DNA from: Hadesarchaea archaeon
GTDB lineage: Archaea > Hadarchaeota > Hadarchaeia > Hadarchaeales > WYZ-LMO6
Direction: 5' to 3'
Length of the DNA stretch: 54,748 nucleotides
NCBI GenBank assembly: GCA_029259185.1
Contig: JAPDJF010000042.1
Span: 1-54,748 of the forward strand
The first letter of the stretch is position 1, and every line of letters starts with the position of its first letter. Shown piece by piece: positions 40,535-49,033 of this stretch. A model generated the notes under the pieces. The model was not told the DNA's origin. It worked only from the letters and a program-made list of their open reading frames with translations, and did no database searches. Both the position numbers and the translations under genes were made by a program.

Positions 40535-40671
40535 AACCTCAGGCGGGTGTGAATCTAGGTTGGGCCATTGTCCTTGCCTCTACGAAAGCTCATGCGGTTG
40601 TCATGCTTTGAGTTACACATCGCTGGCTCGAGGGGGTGGACATTTTGTCTCGGGAGGAGAACTCTCAAAAC

Positions 40672-40678
40672 TTTATTT
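40672..40678 (+). promoter_or_regulatory. TATA box of thiC
   Basis: TTTATTT preceded by CTCAAAACT (BRE-like) lies 30 nt before ATG 40709. The spacing predicts a nearly leaderless thiC message. I see no TPP riboswitch. Confidence 0.45.
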
Positions 40679-40708
40679 CCACCTTCTTCACAAGGGAGTA
40701 AGAAGACG

Positions 40709-41992
40709 ATGCAAGTGGAGGAGGCTAGGAAAGGAAGGGCGACCCCAGAAATGGAGGCTGTGGCGAGAGATGAGGGTCTTCCTCTGAAGTTCGTGCTCCG
40801 GGGTGTGGCACGGGGGAGGATAGTGATCCTCAGCAACCCTAAGCGCAAATCACGCGTGTTCAAGGGGATAGGTGAGGGGCTGAGGGTCAAAATCAACGCG
40901 AACGTAGGATCGTCACCGGATTACGTTAGGGTGAGGGAGGAAGTTAGGAAAGCCAGGATCGCAGAGGAGTACGGGGCCGATACGGTCATGGATCTGAGCA
41001 TAGGGGGGGACTTGAACAGGATAAGGAGGAGAATCATCGATGCCACGAGGATCCCGATAGGTACCGTGCCAATTTATCAAGCTGGCATAGAAGCGGCGAA
41101 GAAACGGGGAAGCATAGTGGATATGGATTCGGATGACATCTTTAACACGATTCGGAGACATGCTGAGGACGGGGTGGATTTCGTCACGGTGCACTGCGGT
41201 GTGACAAGAGGAGTCGTTGAGGAGCTGAGAGGGGTGAAAAGGTTGCTGGGGGTCGTGAGCAGGGGCGGAGCTTTTCTTGCAGCGTGGATAATCAAGACGG
41301 GTAGAGAGAATCCCCTCTACGAGGAGTTCGACTACTTACTGGAAATCGCGCGGGAATACGACCTGACATTGAGTCTTGGGGATGGCATGCGTCCAGGGGC
41401 GATAGGGGATGCGTCTGACATCCTCCAGTTTCGAGAGCTCTTCGAACTAGGGAAGTTGGTGAAGAGGGCGAGGGAGAAGGCAGTACAGGTTATGGTTGAG
41501 GGTCCGGGGCACCTACCGCTGGATCAAGTTGAGTGGAATGTTAAGATCGAAAAGACCGTGTGTGATGGAGCACCCTTCTACGTGCTAGGTCCGATCGTCA
41601 CCGATATCGCCCCAGGTTACGACCACATAGTTGGTGCGATAGGGGGAGCGGTGGCAGCGTTGGCGGGTGCGGATTTCCTCTGCTATGTCACCCCCTCGGA
41701 GCATCTCTGCCTTCCCTCCCCAGATGATGTGAGGGAGGGTGTGATCGCGGCAAGGATAGCAGCTCACGTGGCGGATTTGGCTAAGGGTGTGGATAGGAAG
41801 AGGGACATCGAGATGGGCGAAGCACGTGGGAATCTCAACTGGAATAAACAGTTCGAGCTCGCTTTGTACCCCAAAAGGGCCAGAGAGCTCAGGAGGAAGA
41901 GACCGCCTTCTATAGATTTGAGGACTTGCAGTATGTGCTCCAAACTTTGCGCGATAAAATTCCTAGCCGAATTTTTGAGGGGGGAAACTTAG
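40709..41992 (+). CDS. thiC: Phosphomethylpyrimidine synthase ThiC
   Basis: 427 residues. KINANVGSSPDYVRVREEVR, ADTVMDLSIGGDLNRIRRRI, GTVPIYQAGIEAAKKRGS, TVHCGVTRG, EGPGHLPLDQVEWNVKIEKT and FYVLGPIVTDIAPGYDHIVG are canonical. Radical SAM enzyme converting AIR to HMP phosphate for thiamine. The C-terminal cluster site is C407-x2-C410-x3-C414, one residue shorter than the bacterial CX2CX4C, as I recall for archaeal forms. ATG 40709 follows AAGGGAG; upstream in-frame codons are not conserved. Convergent with the aminotransferase, overlapping by four bases. Confidence 0.96.
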   Translation: MQVEEARKGRATPEMEAVARDEGLPLKFVLRGVARGRIVILSNPKRKSRVFKGIGEGLRVKINANVGSSPDYVRVREEVRKARIAEEYGADTVMDLSIGGDLNRIRRRIIDATRIPIGTVPIYQAGIEAAKKRGSIVDMDSDDIFNTIRRHAEDGVDFVTVHCGVTRGVVEELRGVKRLLGVVSRGGAFLAAWIIKTGRENPLYEEFDYLLEIAREYDLTLSLGDGMRPGAIGDASDILQFRELFELGKLVKRAREKAVQVMVEGPGHLPLDQVEWNVKIEKTVCDGAPFYVLGPIVTDIAPGYDHIVGAIGGAVAALAGADFLCYVTPSEHLCLPSPDDVREGVIAARIAAHVADLAKGVDRKRDIEMGEARGNLNWNKQFELALYPKRARELRRKRPPSIDLRTCSMCSKLCAIKFLAEFLRGET

Positions 41993-43053
41993 ATCCCGAG
42001 TACCTCTCCGAGACTTTCGAGCATCGAATCTATGTCCTCCAGCGTGATGTACCCCATATTCCCTATCCTGAAGGTTTTCTCTTTCAGCCTTCCGTATCCT
42101 CTAGCCAGCTCGAATCCTCTTTCCCTCATCCGCTCATAAATCTCGATCCCGCTGATACCGGGCGGGGCGTTTATGCAGAAGATGGTTGGACTCTCATACC
42201 CCTCTTCAGTGAAAAGCGTTAGACCGAGCTTTCGGATCCCGTCTGCTATTCTCTTACCGCGACGTGAGTAAAATCTGAAATATTCTCTCTTTCCCCTCTC
42301 CTCTATCATCCGCAGGACTCGATTAAGGGCTAGGATGAGTGGTATGGGAGGGGTCGTGGGGGTCTCGTTTTTCATCTGGGATCTCTCGAATCTCTTGAAA
42401 TCGAAATACCATCCCTTGTTCTTCACCAACTCGGCTTTCTCCATAGCTTTTGAACTCACGACGGCTATGGCCAGACCCGGTGGGAGGCCTAAACACTTCT
42501 GAGATCCGGCGAAGCAAACGTCTACACCCAGCTCGTCCGGATGAATTTCGATTCCGCCCATGGCACTGACGGCATCTACGAACAGGAGCTTCTCGTGTTC
42601 TTTCACAACTTTTGCGAGTTCTGGGAGAGGATTCAAGAGTCCGACACTGGTTTCACAATAAGTGACAGTAACAGCCTCGACGTCGGGGTGTTTGGAGAGT
42701 TTCTCGTCGAGGAGTTCGGGGGTAATAGGCTTCCCTGGTTCGGTTTGAAGGATCACCACCTTCCTCCCGTTGGCTTCTCCGACTTTAGCGTATCTTTCCC
42801 CGAATTCTCCGCTCACCGTGCACAGCATACACCTCTCCACACAATTGCGGACAGAAGCTTCCATCAGTCCGGTGCTTGAACTCGGGAAGAGGAAAACTCG
42901 ACAATCTTCGATTTCAAGAAACCATCTAAGTCTTTCCACGGTGTCCCTGTGTAATCTGTGGTACTCCTCGCTGCGATGGCTGAACATCTGGTGTCTCATC
43001 TCCTCTAGAACCTCTGGGTAGCAAGCTACAGGACCTGCGGTGAAGAGTTTCAT
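41989..43053 (-). CDS. Class V aminotransferase (alanine-glyoxylate / serine-pyruvate type)
   Basis: 354 residues, fold-type I PLP enzyme. KLFTAGPVACYPEVLEEMRH, FLFPSSSTGLMEASVRNCVE, VTVTYCETSVGLLNPLPELA, LFVDAVSAMGGIEIHPDELG (cofactor Asp), and FAGSQKCLGLPPGLAIAVVS with the PLP Lys fit the AGXT/SGAT group. Archaeal members act on alanine, serine, aspartate or phosphoserine; the substrate cannot be read from sequence. ATG 43053. Confidence 0.9.
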   Translation of the reverse strand: MKLFTAGPVACYPEVLEEMRHQMFSHRSEEYHRLHRDTVERLRWFLEIEDCRVFLFPSSSTGLMEASVRNCVERCMLCTVSGEFGERYAKVGEANGRKVVILQTEPGKPITPELLDEKLSKHPDVEAVTVTYCETSVGLLNPLPELAKVVKEHEKLLFVDAVSAMGGIEIHPDELGVDVCFAGSQKCLGLPPGLAIAVVSSKAMEKAELVKNKGWYFDFKRFERSQMKNETPTTPPIPLILALNRVLRMIEERGKREYFRFYSRRGKRIADGIRKLGLTLFTEEGYESPTIFCINAPPGISGIEIYERMRERGFELARGYGRLKEKTFRIGNMGYITLEDIDSMLESLGEVLGI

Positions 43054-43371
43054 CTCAATCCCTGCAGCGAGATTTCGTTTGTGAGGGGGGAGAAAGGGGG
43101 AGTTACGGGTGGGATGATACCCAACACATCAAGTTGAGCGGTCAGGAAACTTGAGCACCGCTTGGATGTCAAATTCACAGTTCTCAGCGCGATGTGGGCA
43201 TGTTCACGTGCTCGGAATCGGTGGGGGAGTTTGTCACTGTTTATGGATGGTTGGGCGCGTGGAGTCTCGAGCATCTTGATTTCTGAGACCCTCATTCGGT
43301 GGAGCTGGATGGTTAGCATTTCCATCGTCCCGGATATCAACTTAAAGGGAGGAAAGAGGTATAAAAAGATG
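43054..43371. other. Intergenic stretch upstream of tRNA-Pro(GGG)
   Basis: No gene recognised on either strand. CAACTTAAAGG (43338-43348) is the most likely tRNA promoter by distance. A better TATA-like TATAAAAAG (43360-43368) is too close to the tRNA to drive it. Confidence 0.4.
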
Positions 43372-43449
43372 GGGGCCGTGGGGTAGCTTGGTCTAGCCTT
43401 CCAGCTTGGGGTGCTGGCGACTCGAGTTCAAATCTCGACGGCCCCACCA
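43372..43449 (+). tRNA. tRNA-Pro (anticodon GGG), CCA encoded
   Basis: Acceptor GGGGCCG pairs with CGGCCCC, discriminator A, then CCA at 43447-43449. D-stem GGGT/AGCC (one wobble). Anticodon arm CCAGC-TTGGGGT-GCTGG with GGG. T-arm TCGAG-TTCAAAT-CTCGA. No intron, in contrast to its close relative tRNA-Pro(TGG) at 50310. Confidence 0.95.
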
Positions 43450-43676
43450 CTCGGATTACTAAATAGTCCACCGATCCGCAAGCCCATATTTTGGAGCGGT
43501 TAGTTAACATCTATGGAAGTCGTTGAGCATTTCAGATAGCGGCGGCCTATCAAGATTGTTCGTGAAGACCGCGGGTCACTCAGCAGCGGTTAAGGTTCCA
43601 CTCGGTTGACCTATGGAAGTTTCGGTAGGGTTTTTCAAGGGAGTTGGCATCCTCCCGGGCGTGGCTAGCTTTGATT

Positions 43677-43684
43677 CATAAATA
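43677..43684 (+). promoter_or_regulatory. TATA box of the GNAT gene
   Basis: CATAAATA lies about 50 nt before ATG 43734, predicting a leader of about 28 nt that contains GAGGGGATGAG. Confidence 0.45.
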
Positions 43685-43733
43685 GTTTTAACTGTTGCGA
43701 CGAGAAGTCTCCCAGCACGAGCGAGGGGATGAG

Positions 43734-44111
43734 ATGTTAATAGACCGATTTGAGCTCCCAAGGGGTTACAGATACATCCTGTGGAACGAGTCTGGGAGCG
43801 TGGTGATAGGTAGCGCGGTGATCGAGCGCTCGGAGGATTCAGTTTTGTTGAGGGATATAAACCTTGGCCGGGAGTTCAGGGGAGAGGGAGTGGGGACTCG
43901 CCTTCTGGAGTACATCTTAGAGGATCTCGGGGAGTTTGAAATAAGGGTTAGGACATTCAGGGGAAGAGTAGGTTGGTACGAGAGGCACGGATTCCAAAGG
44001 ATACGTGAGATCGGGGAACTCGTAGAGATGAGGAGGCCCCCGAGACGAGTTTCGATGAGAGGTATGTGCACCTTTTGGTATGAATTGTCTCACGACCGTG
44101 CCCCCCGATGA
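43734..44111 (+). CDS. GNAT-family N-acetyltransferase
   Basis: 125 residues. Motif A, the acetyl-CoA pyrophosphate loop, reads LGREFRGEGVGTRLLEYILE near 47-66, followed by the WYERHGFQRIREIGE motif B. Substrate unknown. ATG 43734 follows GAGGGGATGAG; upstream in-frame codons from 43695 are not conserved. Its TGA overlaps the ATG of a 21-codon frame (44108-44173) that leads into the radical SAM gene, so the two may be coupled. Confidence 0.85.
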   Translation: MLIDRFELPRGYRYILWNESGSVVIGSAVIERSEDSVLLRDINLGREFRGEGVGTRLLEYILEDLGEFEIRVRTFRGRVGWYERHGFQRIREIGELVEMRRPPRRVSMRGMCTFWYELSHDRAPR

Positions 44112-44160
44112 AGGTGATTTTTCCACATAGCTCTAAAGCCCCGAATCCAGAAGTAAAACG

Positions 44161-45021
44161 ATGGATGTTCTGAGGGAGTTCGACCCATGGAGAGATCCCC
44201 TCTGCACTTGTCCGCCCAAGTTATCCCTAAATCCTTACACGGGATGCGATCACGCATGCGTGTACTGCTATATCACTTCATACATTCCCCGTGCCTTCGA
44301 GTGTAGACCGAAGACGGATTTGATCTCAAGGTTGAGGCGAGACATCGAAAAGGTTAGGGAGGGTACACTCGTGAGCATGTCCAACAGTAGTGATCCGTAT
44401 CCACACATCGAAAGGAACTTAGGTTTGACGCGGGAGTGCCTAAAGCTCCTCTCTCAAAAGGATCTCAGAGTTCAAATAATAACGAAGTCAGATCTAGTCG
44501 TGCGAGACTTAGATTTGCTCTCAAAAATGCGATCGGTCGTGAGCTTCACCCTGACTACCTTAGACCCACTCGTGAGCAAGAGGCTTGAGCCGGGAGCACC
44601 CCCTCCCGAACGCAGGTTGAAAGCGCTCAGAAAACTTACCGAGGCGGGTTTGCCCGTAACCGTGCGTTTGGATCCGGTTATCCTGGGGCTGAACGATGAT
44701 GAGATCGAGAGGATAGTGAGATCCGTCGCAGGGGTCGGCGCAAAACACGTGACCTCCTCCACCTTCAAACCACGGCCTGATAGTTGGCACAGGATAAAGC
44801 TAAAGTTTCCAAAAGTAGCACGCGAGCTGGAGCCTCTCTATTTTGAGTTTGGCACCAAGCACCGGAGCAGCTTCTACCTCCCAAGCCATCTCAGGGAAGA
44901 GCTAATGAAGAGGGTGAGAGACGCCTGCATAGCAAATGGCCTGACGTTCAGTTCTTGTAGAGAAGGTTTAAAGAAGATCAGCACGGGGGATAGTTGTGAT
45001 GGAACACATTTGATCGAGTGA
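44161..45021 (+). CDS. Radical SAM protein, SplB-like (spore photoproduct lyase) family
   Basis: 286 residues. SLNPYTGCDHACVYCYITSY carries the CxxxCxxC 4Fe-4S/SAM motif. EFDPWRDPLCTCPPK precedes it, and SMSNSSDPYPHIERNLGLTR and VQIITKSDLVVRDLDLL are typical of the archaeal SPL-like group. True spore photoproduct repair is unlikely in an archaeon; function unknown. ATG 44161 lacks a clear ribosome site, so translation may depend on the overlapping small frame upstream, or the N-terminus may be longer after a frameshift. Confidence 0.87.
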   Translation: MDVLREFDPWRDPLCTCPPKLSLNPYTGCDHACVYCYITSYIPRAFECRPKTDLISRLRRDIEKVREGTLVSMSNSSDPYPHIERNLGLTRECLKLLSQKDLRVQIITKSDLVVRDLDLLSKMRSVVSFTLTTLDPLVSKRLEPGAPPPERRLKALRKLTEAGLPVTVRLDPVILGLNDDEIERIVRSVAGVGAKHVTSSTFKPRPDSWHRIKLKFPKVARELEPLYFEFGTKHRSSFYLPSHLREELMKRVRDACIANGLTFSSCREGLKKISTGDSCDGTHLIE

Positions 45022-45054
45022 TGGTTTTTCTGGGTGGAAATCGGAGATGATTCG

Positions 45055-45561
45055 GTGACGAAGCAGGAAATAGGGCGAGGAAAAGGGATAGTTGGATTGA
45101 GCAGATGCTTCAAGCGGGTTCTCTTCGATATCGGGGGCAGACAGAAGCGAGTGGTCTTCGTGGGCTCTGAATCCACATGTTTGCCGATAGCGGAACTCCT
45201 AGCGTACGCTGGTAGGGAGATGGATCATTCATGGTATTTTATCCCGAACGGTCGGAAACGGGATGCTCGGAGGTTGGAATTCAAGCCCGGATACGGGTTT
45301 CAGTTGGGGGATGAAAAATTTTCTGGTAAAGCGGGGATCGTCGTGCTGCTGGGTGGGCTCGCCATGCCCAGCTCCCGGGTTAACTCCGTGGAGATCGGCC
45401 GACTCGTTTCAGAAATTTTGGATCGCGATGGAAAGGTAGTGGGGGTGGGGTTCATGGGGATATTCGAGAGATCCGGTTGGGTTGGAAAAGTCAGATTCGA
45501 TTACCTCATGGACGTGTTGATAGAATCGGTGAAAGTGGATAAATTCGCTAGCACTCAGTAG
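45055..45561 (+). CDS. DUF2124 family protein
   Basis: 168 residues. VVFVGSESTCLPIAELLAYA, FIPNGRKRDARRLEFKPGYG and VVLLGGLAMPSSRVNSVEIG with GVGFMGIFERSGWVGKVRFD match the small archaeal DUF2124 family, known mainly from methanogens. No activity is known; the GSxxTC and GLAMP loops suggest a Rossmann-like nucleotide-binding fold (inference). GTG 45055 has GGAGATGA upstream; GTG 45034 is an alternative start. Confidence 0.8.
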   Translation: MTKQEIGRGKGIVGLSRCFKRVLFDIGGRQKRVVFVGSESTCLPIAELLAYAGREMDHSWYFIPNGRKRDARRLEFKPGYGFQLGDEKFSGKAGIVVLLGGLAMPSSRVNSVEIGRLVSEILDRDGKVVGVGFMGIFERSGWVGKVRFDYLMDVLIESVKVDKFASTQ

Positions 45562-45613
45562 GTAGCTCAACAAACCTCTTCGAACCCGAAATGGAGATAT
45601 TCGGCCGGTAAAG

Positions 45614-45621
45614 TTAAATTT
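45614..45621 (+). promoter_or_regulatory. TATA box of the lysine-rich micro-gene
   Basis: TTAAATTT ends 30 nt before TTG 45652, which puts the predicted start right at the GGTGAG ribosome site. Confidence 0.5.
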
Positions 45622-45651
45622 GATTGTCTATTGAGTTTGATAGGTGAGAAA

Positions 45652-45708
45652 TTGGCAAAGAAAAAGGCGAAAGCTAAGAAATCGAAAGCGAAGAAGAAAA
45701 AGCGCTGA
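45652..45708 (+). CDS. 18-residue lysine-rich microprotein
   Basis: TTG 45652 opens MAKKKAKAKKSKAKKKKR: 13 of 18 residues are Lys or Arg, the rest mostly Ala. GGTGAG (45643-45648) lies three bases upstream, a TATA box precedes it, and a hairpin plus T-tract follows, so it is a complete tiny transcription unit. It looks like a nucleic-acid-binding tail, comparable in kind to L41e or the AKKK tails of chromatin proteins, but matches neither. No family recognised. Confidence 0.55.
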   Translation: MAKKKAKAKKSKAKKKKR

Positions 45709-45735
45709 TCTATTCTCGGATGACTTTTTGAGTCC

Positions 45736-45765
45736 GGTGGGCGCCACCAAATGTTTTTCTTTTTT
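45736..45765 (+). terminator. Hairpin and T-tract terminator after the micro-gene
   Basis: GGTGG-GCG-CCACC (45736-45748) is followed by TTTTTCTTTTTT (45754-45765), 28 nt after the micro-gene stop and before the end of the convergent transporter. Confidence 0.65.
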
Positions 45766-45814
45766 GGATTCTGGGTAGTGGAAAGCATGTTTTTGCTTCA
45801 CCGACCCGACTACT

Positions 45815-46753
45815 TCAGGGTGGAACCGAACTCCTAGCACATGTCAGGATGAGCACTCCCACCATGAGCGCGAGTGTACCCATCACCCCATACGCGTAGG
45901 CCCTTCTGGACAATCCCTTGAACTCCCCGTAGTAGAAAATCCCCCAAAACATCGCCGTGATCGTGCTCAGCAATCCGATAGGGAAGGCGGTCGCCACGCC
46001 TAAGGTGGGGGCGGATGCAAAGTTCAATAGGTTTCCACCCATCCAGAGCATCCCAGCACATATCCCCAAAAAGTGCTCGTGCTTTCCCCCGCCGATCCAC
46101 CTCCTGAACCTCTTGGGATCCGATCCCGAATAGAAAAAATAGAGGAATGTGGCTCCCGTGGCCGCGAGCGCGCAATAGGTGGTGGGGCTCAGGCCCAGCC
46201 TTAGGGACGCTGCTATGCATCCCCCACCGAAGGTGCCGAAGCACAGGGCAGCGACCACCGCGTGGAGAGTTCCTCTTCTCGTTTTCCCACTTCTCGAGGA
46301 TTCAAGCGATCTCGAAGCCATAAAAGCACCGAGGGTCATCACAGCCACACCCGACCCTGCCAGCAGCCATACCCACTCCCCCGCCCCCGCGGTTCGCATC
46401 TCCCCGAATGCTCCGACCCCCCAGAAGAAAGCGACTATCCCACAGAGGTTTATTATCGGATAACTGCGTGCGAGACCGAGTTCCCGCACGGCTACAAGAC
46501 TTCCGTAGTTTCCCACTCCCCACGTTATTCCCCCTATCAACGCAACGAGCGTCCCGAGTCCCCAGTTTGGAATTTCCTTCTCCACAACGAGTGAAACGAA
46601 CCAAGCCAAGCAAAGGGCACCTATCAGGAGACTGTTGGAGAACTCGATTTCCCCGAACTTTTTGACGTGCTTGATGAAATTACAGTAGGTTCCCCACATC
46701 ACCGCTGAGCCCAAGCACAGGACGATCGCCACGGAAAACGAAAGTTCAGTCAT
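45815..46753 (-). CDS. DMT-superfamily transporter (GRP/RhaT-like sugar permease)
   Basis: 312 residues, about ten hydrophobic segments starting with VAIVLCLGSAVMWGTYCNFI and ending with VMGTLALMVGVLILTCA. Small loops, a MWGTYCNFIKHVKKF entry and a repeated half structure (GFGTFGGG-like turn at ALCFGTFGGGCIA) fit the glucose/ribose/rhamnose porter group of the EamA/DMT clan. Substrate unknown. ATG 46753 follows GAGAGGATGA. It stands alone. Confidence 0.78.
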   Translation of the reverse strand: MTELSFSVAIVLCLGSAVMWGTYCNFIKHVKKFGEIEFSNSLLIGALCLAWFVSLVVEKEIPNWGLGTLVALIGGITWGVGNYGSLVAVRELGLARSYPIINLCGIVAFFWGVGAFGEMRTAGAGEWVWLLAGSGVAVMTLGAFMASRSLESSRSGKTRRGTLHAVVAALCFGTFGGGCIAASLRLGLSPTTYCALAATGATFLYFFYSGSDPKRFRRWIGGGKHEHFLGICAGMLWMGGNLLNFASAPTLGVATAFPIGLLSTITAMFWGIFYYGEFKGLSRRAYAYGVMGTLALMVGVLILTCARSSVPP

Positions 46754-46802
46754 AAAGCAGTTTCATCCTCTCTAACCAAAAGAGTTGGATGGATGTACCG
46801 GT

Positions 46803-47495
46803 TCACAATTTGTGAACTTTCATAGGTTTGGGGAGGAGTACCGTAACTTCTGGCAGTTCACTTCTGACTCTTCGTTTGAACTCTGATGCTTCATCTTCCG
46901 TACAGTGGATTGGCACCACCCTTTTACATTGCGTAGCTTTCACCATGTTCAGGGCATCGTCCACCGAAGCCGTTGGGGATGGGGTTCCGACCGGGACGAA
47001 CGCAACGTCTGCGTAGCGGTTTTCAATCGCCGGGGTATAAGAGGAGTCCGATCCATGGAATATTCTAATGTCCCCACTCTTCACCAAGAACATGAGGGGT
47101 TCATCCGCCGGGTGATTGGCTTCAAGTCCTGTGACTTCCAAACCGTCTATTTCGATGGATTCTCCTCCTTTCAAGGTCCTGAGTTTTTCCCCGCTTATCA
47201 CTCCTTCCAAGGAGGAGCGACTCCCAGGGTTGCACACTACCCACGCATCGGTGTCTCGGTGTATCTCGGCAATAGTAGGCACATCTAGATGGTCGAAATG
47301 CTCATGGGTTATCAGGATCGCGTTTATCCGCCGTCCCGCCAGGCTCTTCCCCTTGAGAAAATCCGCGGGATCAACCACGAGGCAGTGGCTCTTCGTCTTC
47401 ATGGCGAGAGCGGAAAACCCCATGAAGATGAATCCTATCTCGCCTTCCGCTATCGGGATTTCGATGAGTTCGTCTATAGCTTTTAGAACACTCAT
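46803..47495 (-). CDS. Metallo-beta-lactamase-fold hydrolase (UlaG/UPF0173-like)
   Basis: 230 residues. ILITHEHFDHLDVPTIAEIH is the HxHxDH zinc motif; ANHPADEPLMFLVKSGDIRI, IFHGSDSSYTPAIENRYADV and VVPIHCTEDEASEFKRRV give the remaining metal ligands. A predicted metal-dependent hydrolase without the RNase Z or glyoxalase extras; substrate unknown. ATG 47495 starts about where transcription from the shared TATA box would begin, so the message is probably leaderless. Confidence 0.85.
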   Translation of the reverse strand: MSVLKAIDELIEIPIAEGEIGFIFMGFSALAMKTKSHCLVVDPADFLKGKSLAGRRINAILITHEHFDHLDVPTIAEIHRDTDAWVVCNPGSRSSLEGVISGEKLRTLKGGESIEIDGLEVTGLEANHPADEPLMFLVKSGDIRIFHGSDSSYTPAIENRYADVAFVPVGTPSPTASVDDALNMVKATQCKRVVPIHCTEDEASEFKRRVRSELPEVTVLLPKPMKVHKL

Positions 47496-47515
47496 CTTTT
47501 AAGTTCGATTTCTGG

Positions 47516-47522
47516 TTATAAA
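47516..47522. promoter_or_regulatory. TATA box usable in both directions between the MBL hydrolase and fumarase genes
   Basis: TTATAAA reads as a TATA box on both strands. It lies 21 nt from the MBL hydrolase ATG (minus) and 48 nt from the fumarase alpha ATG (plus), the only TATA-like site in the 74-nt divergent gap. Confidence 0.45.
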
Positions 47523-47569
47523 GGGGTTCCCTTAAATCGGCTCCGGACAAGTTGGAAGGGGGAGGCGTG

Positions 47570-48436
47570 ATGTCTCCGATCACTCAAGCACAGGTCGAGA
47601 GGGCTTGTTTCGAGCTGTTGAAGAGTGCCAGTACGAGATTGCCTCCGGATGTTGAGAGGGCTCTTCGAAGGGCCTTCGAGGAAGAAACGAGTGAAACGGG
47701 TAAGATGAATCTGCAAGCTATACTGGAAAACGTGAGGCTGGCAAAAAGACAGTGCATACCCTTGTGTCAGGACACAGGAACACCGATATTTTACTTCCGG
47801 ATCGGAACGAAAGCTGATTTGAGGGCCGATCTCGAGAGGGCGGCGAGAAAGGCGGTTCGAGACGCGACGAGACTGGGTTTTTTGCGCCCGAGTATCGTTC
47901 ACCCCATTACTCGTGAAAACCCGGGAACGAATCTGGGAAGGGGAGTTCCTTGGGTAAGCTATGTGCCCCTCAGGGAGAAAGATTGGGTCGAGGTGGTCCT
48001 TTTGCTCAAGGGCTCAGGCTCGGAAAACATGAGTAGGTTTACAGTGTTGGATCCCGCTCTGGGTGTGGAGGGGGTAAAGAAATTCGTACTCGAGACGGTA
48101 ATAGCTGCGGGGGGGAAACCGTGTCCGCCGATCATCGTGGGAATTGGGATAGGTGGAACATCGGATGGTGCGATGAACTTGGCGAAGCTCGCGCTCCTGA
48201 GACCACTCGGTGAGTCCCATCCCGACGGATCCATCGCGAGGCTCGAGAGGGAACTCATGGAGGCGATAAACGAAACGGGCATAGGTCCGATGGGTTTGGG
48301 TGGCAAAGTTACGTGTATCGGGGTGAAAGTGGAGTACGCGTATACCCACACAGCGAGCCTTCCAGTGGGTGTGAATATCCAGTGCTGGGCCGCTAGGAAG
48401 GCTTCGGTCCGTCTCAGGAGTGAGGGGAGGAGGTGA
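47570..48436 (+). CDS. fumA: Fumarate hydratase class I, alpha subunit
   Basis: 288 residues corresponding to the N-terminal half of class I fumarase. Cluster-binding Cys are in IPLCQDTGTPIFYF, GGKPCPPIIVGIGIGG and VNIQCWAARKASVR; GSENMSRFTVLDPALG contacts substrate. With the beta subunit it hydrates fumarate to malate using a 4Fe-4S cluster. ATG 47570 follows GGGGGAGGCG; earlier in-frame GTG/ATG codons are unlikely. Four bases before the beta gene. Confidence 0.93.
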   Translation: MSPITQAQVERACFELLKSASTRLPPDVERALRRAFEEETSETGKMNLQAILENVRLAKRQCIPLCQDTGTPIFYFRIGTKADLRADLERAARKAVRDATRLGFLRPSIVHPITRENPGTNLGRGVPWVSYVPLREKDWVEVVLLLKGSGSENMSRFTVLDPALGVEGVKKFVLETVIAAGGKPCPPIIVGIGIGGTSDGAMNLAKLALLRPLGESHPDGSIARLERELMEAINETGIGPMGLGGKVTCIGVKVEYAYTHTASLPVGVNIQCWAARKASVRLRSEGRR

Positions 48437-48440
48437 GACA

Positions 48441-49022
48441 TTGGGAGAATTTACGCTCTCCCTACCGATATCGGGAAAGGATGTGCGGAAGCTCAAGGTT
48501 GGCGATGTCGTGTACCTAACCGGAGTGCTCGTGACCGCGAGGGATCGTGCCCACCACCGGATCCTGAGATTTCTCTCGGAGGGAAAGAAGCTACCGGTCA
48601 GGATGGAGGAAGGGGTGATTTACCATTGTGGTCCTCTCGCTAGGAAAGAGGGCAGCGGGTGGAAGATCGTTTCAGCCGGTCCAACCACGAGCGAGAGGGT
48701 CGATGCCTTCCTCCCTCAGATCATAAGGGCTCTCAGAGTTAGAGCAGTCGTTGGGAAGGGTGGGGTGAGGAGAAAGACGGCCGAAGCCATGAGGGAGATG
48801 AGATGTGTGTACTTAGCTTTCCCGGGAGGATGTGGCGCACTGGCGGCCCAAAGGGTGAAGGGGGTAAAGAGAATATACTGGAGTGACCTGGGTTTGCCAG
48901 AGGCCCTCTGGGTTTTGGAGGTTGAGGACTTTGGCCCCCTCTTCGTTGGAATAGATACAAAGGGAAAAAACCGTTACGAAGAAGTCAAGCGGGAAGCGGT
49001 GAGGAGGCTTAGGTCCCGGTGA
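48441..49022 (+). CDS. fumB: Fumarate hydratase class I, beta subunit
   Basis: 193 residues, the C-terminal half. LKVGDVVYLTGVLVTARDRA with the catalytic-site Arg, YHCGPLARKEGSGWKIVSAG, GPTTSERVDAFLPQIIR, VYLAFPGGCGALAAQRVKG and WVLEVEDFGPLFVGIDTKG are diagnostic. TTG 48441 follows GGAGGTGA; the in-frame GTG at 48420 would overlap the alpha gene. Co-transcribed with the alpha subunit. Confidence 0.93.
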   Translation: MGEFTLSLPISGKDVRKLKVGDVVYLTGVLVTARDRAHHRILRFLSEGKKLPVRMEEGVIYHCGPLARKEGSGWKIVSAGPTTSERVDAFLPQIIRALRVRAVVGKGGVRRKTAEAMREMRCVYLAFPGGCGALAAQRVKGVKRIYWSDLGLPEALWVLEVEDFGPLFVGIDTKGKNRYEEVKREAVRRLRSR

Positions 49023-49033
49023 GGTGATCACGG

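Noticed and set aside
40540..40708. TPP riboswitch upstream of thiC
   Set aside because: None of the conserved THI-box blocks (CUGAGA and the GAACCUGAUCUGG-like part) is present; a plain TATA box and near-leaderless start explain the region.
43511..43619. Direct repeat CTATGGAAGT occurring twice between tRNA-Pro and the GNAT gene
   Set aside because: Ten bases, two copies about 100 nt apart, no structure or gene context; chance is adequate.
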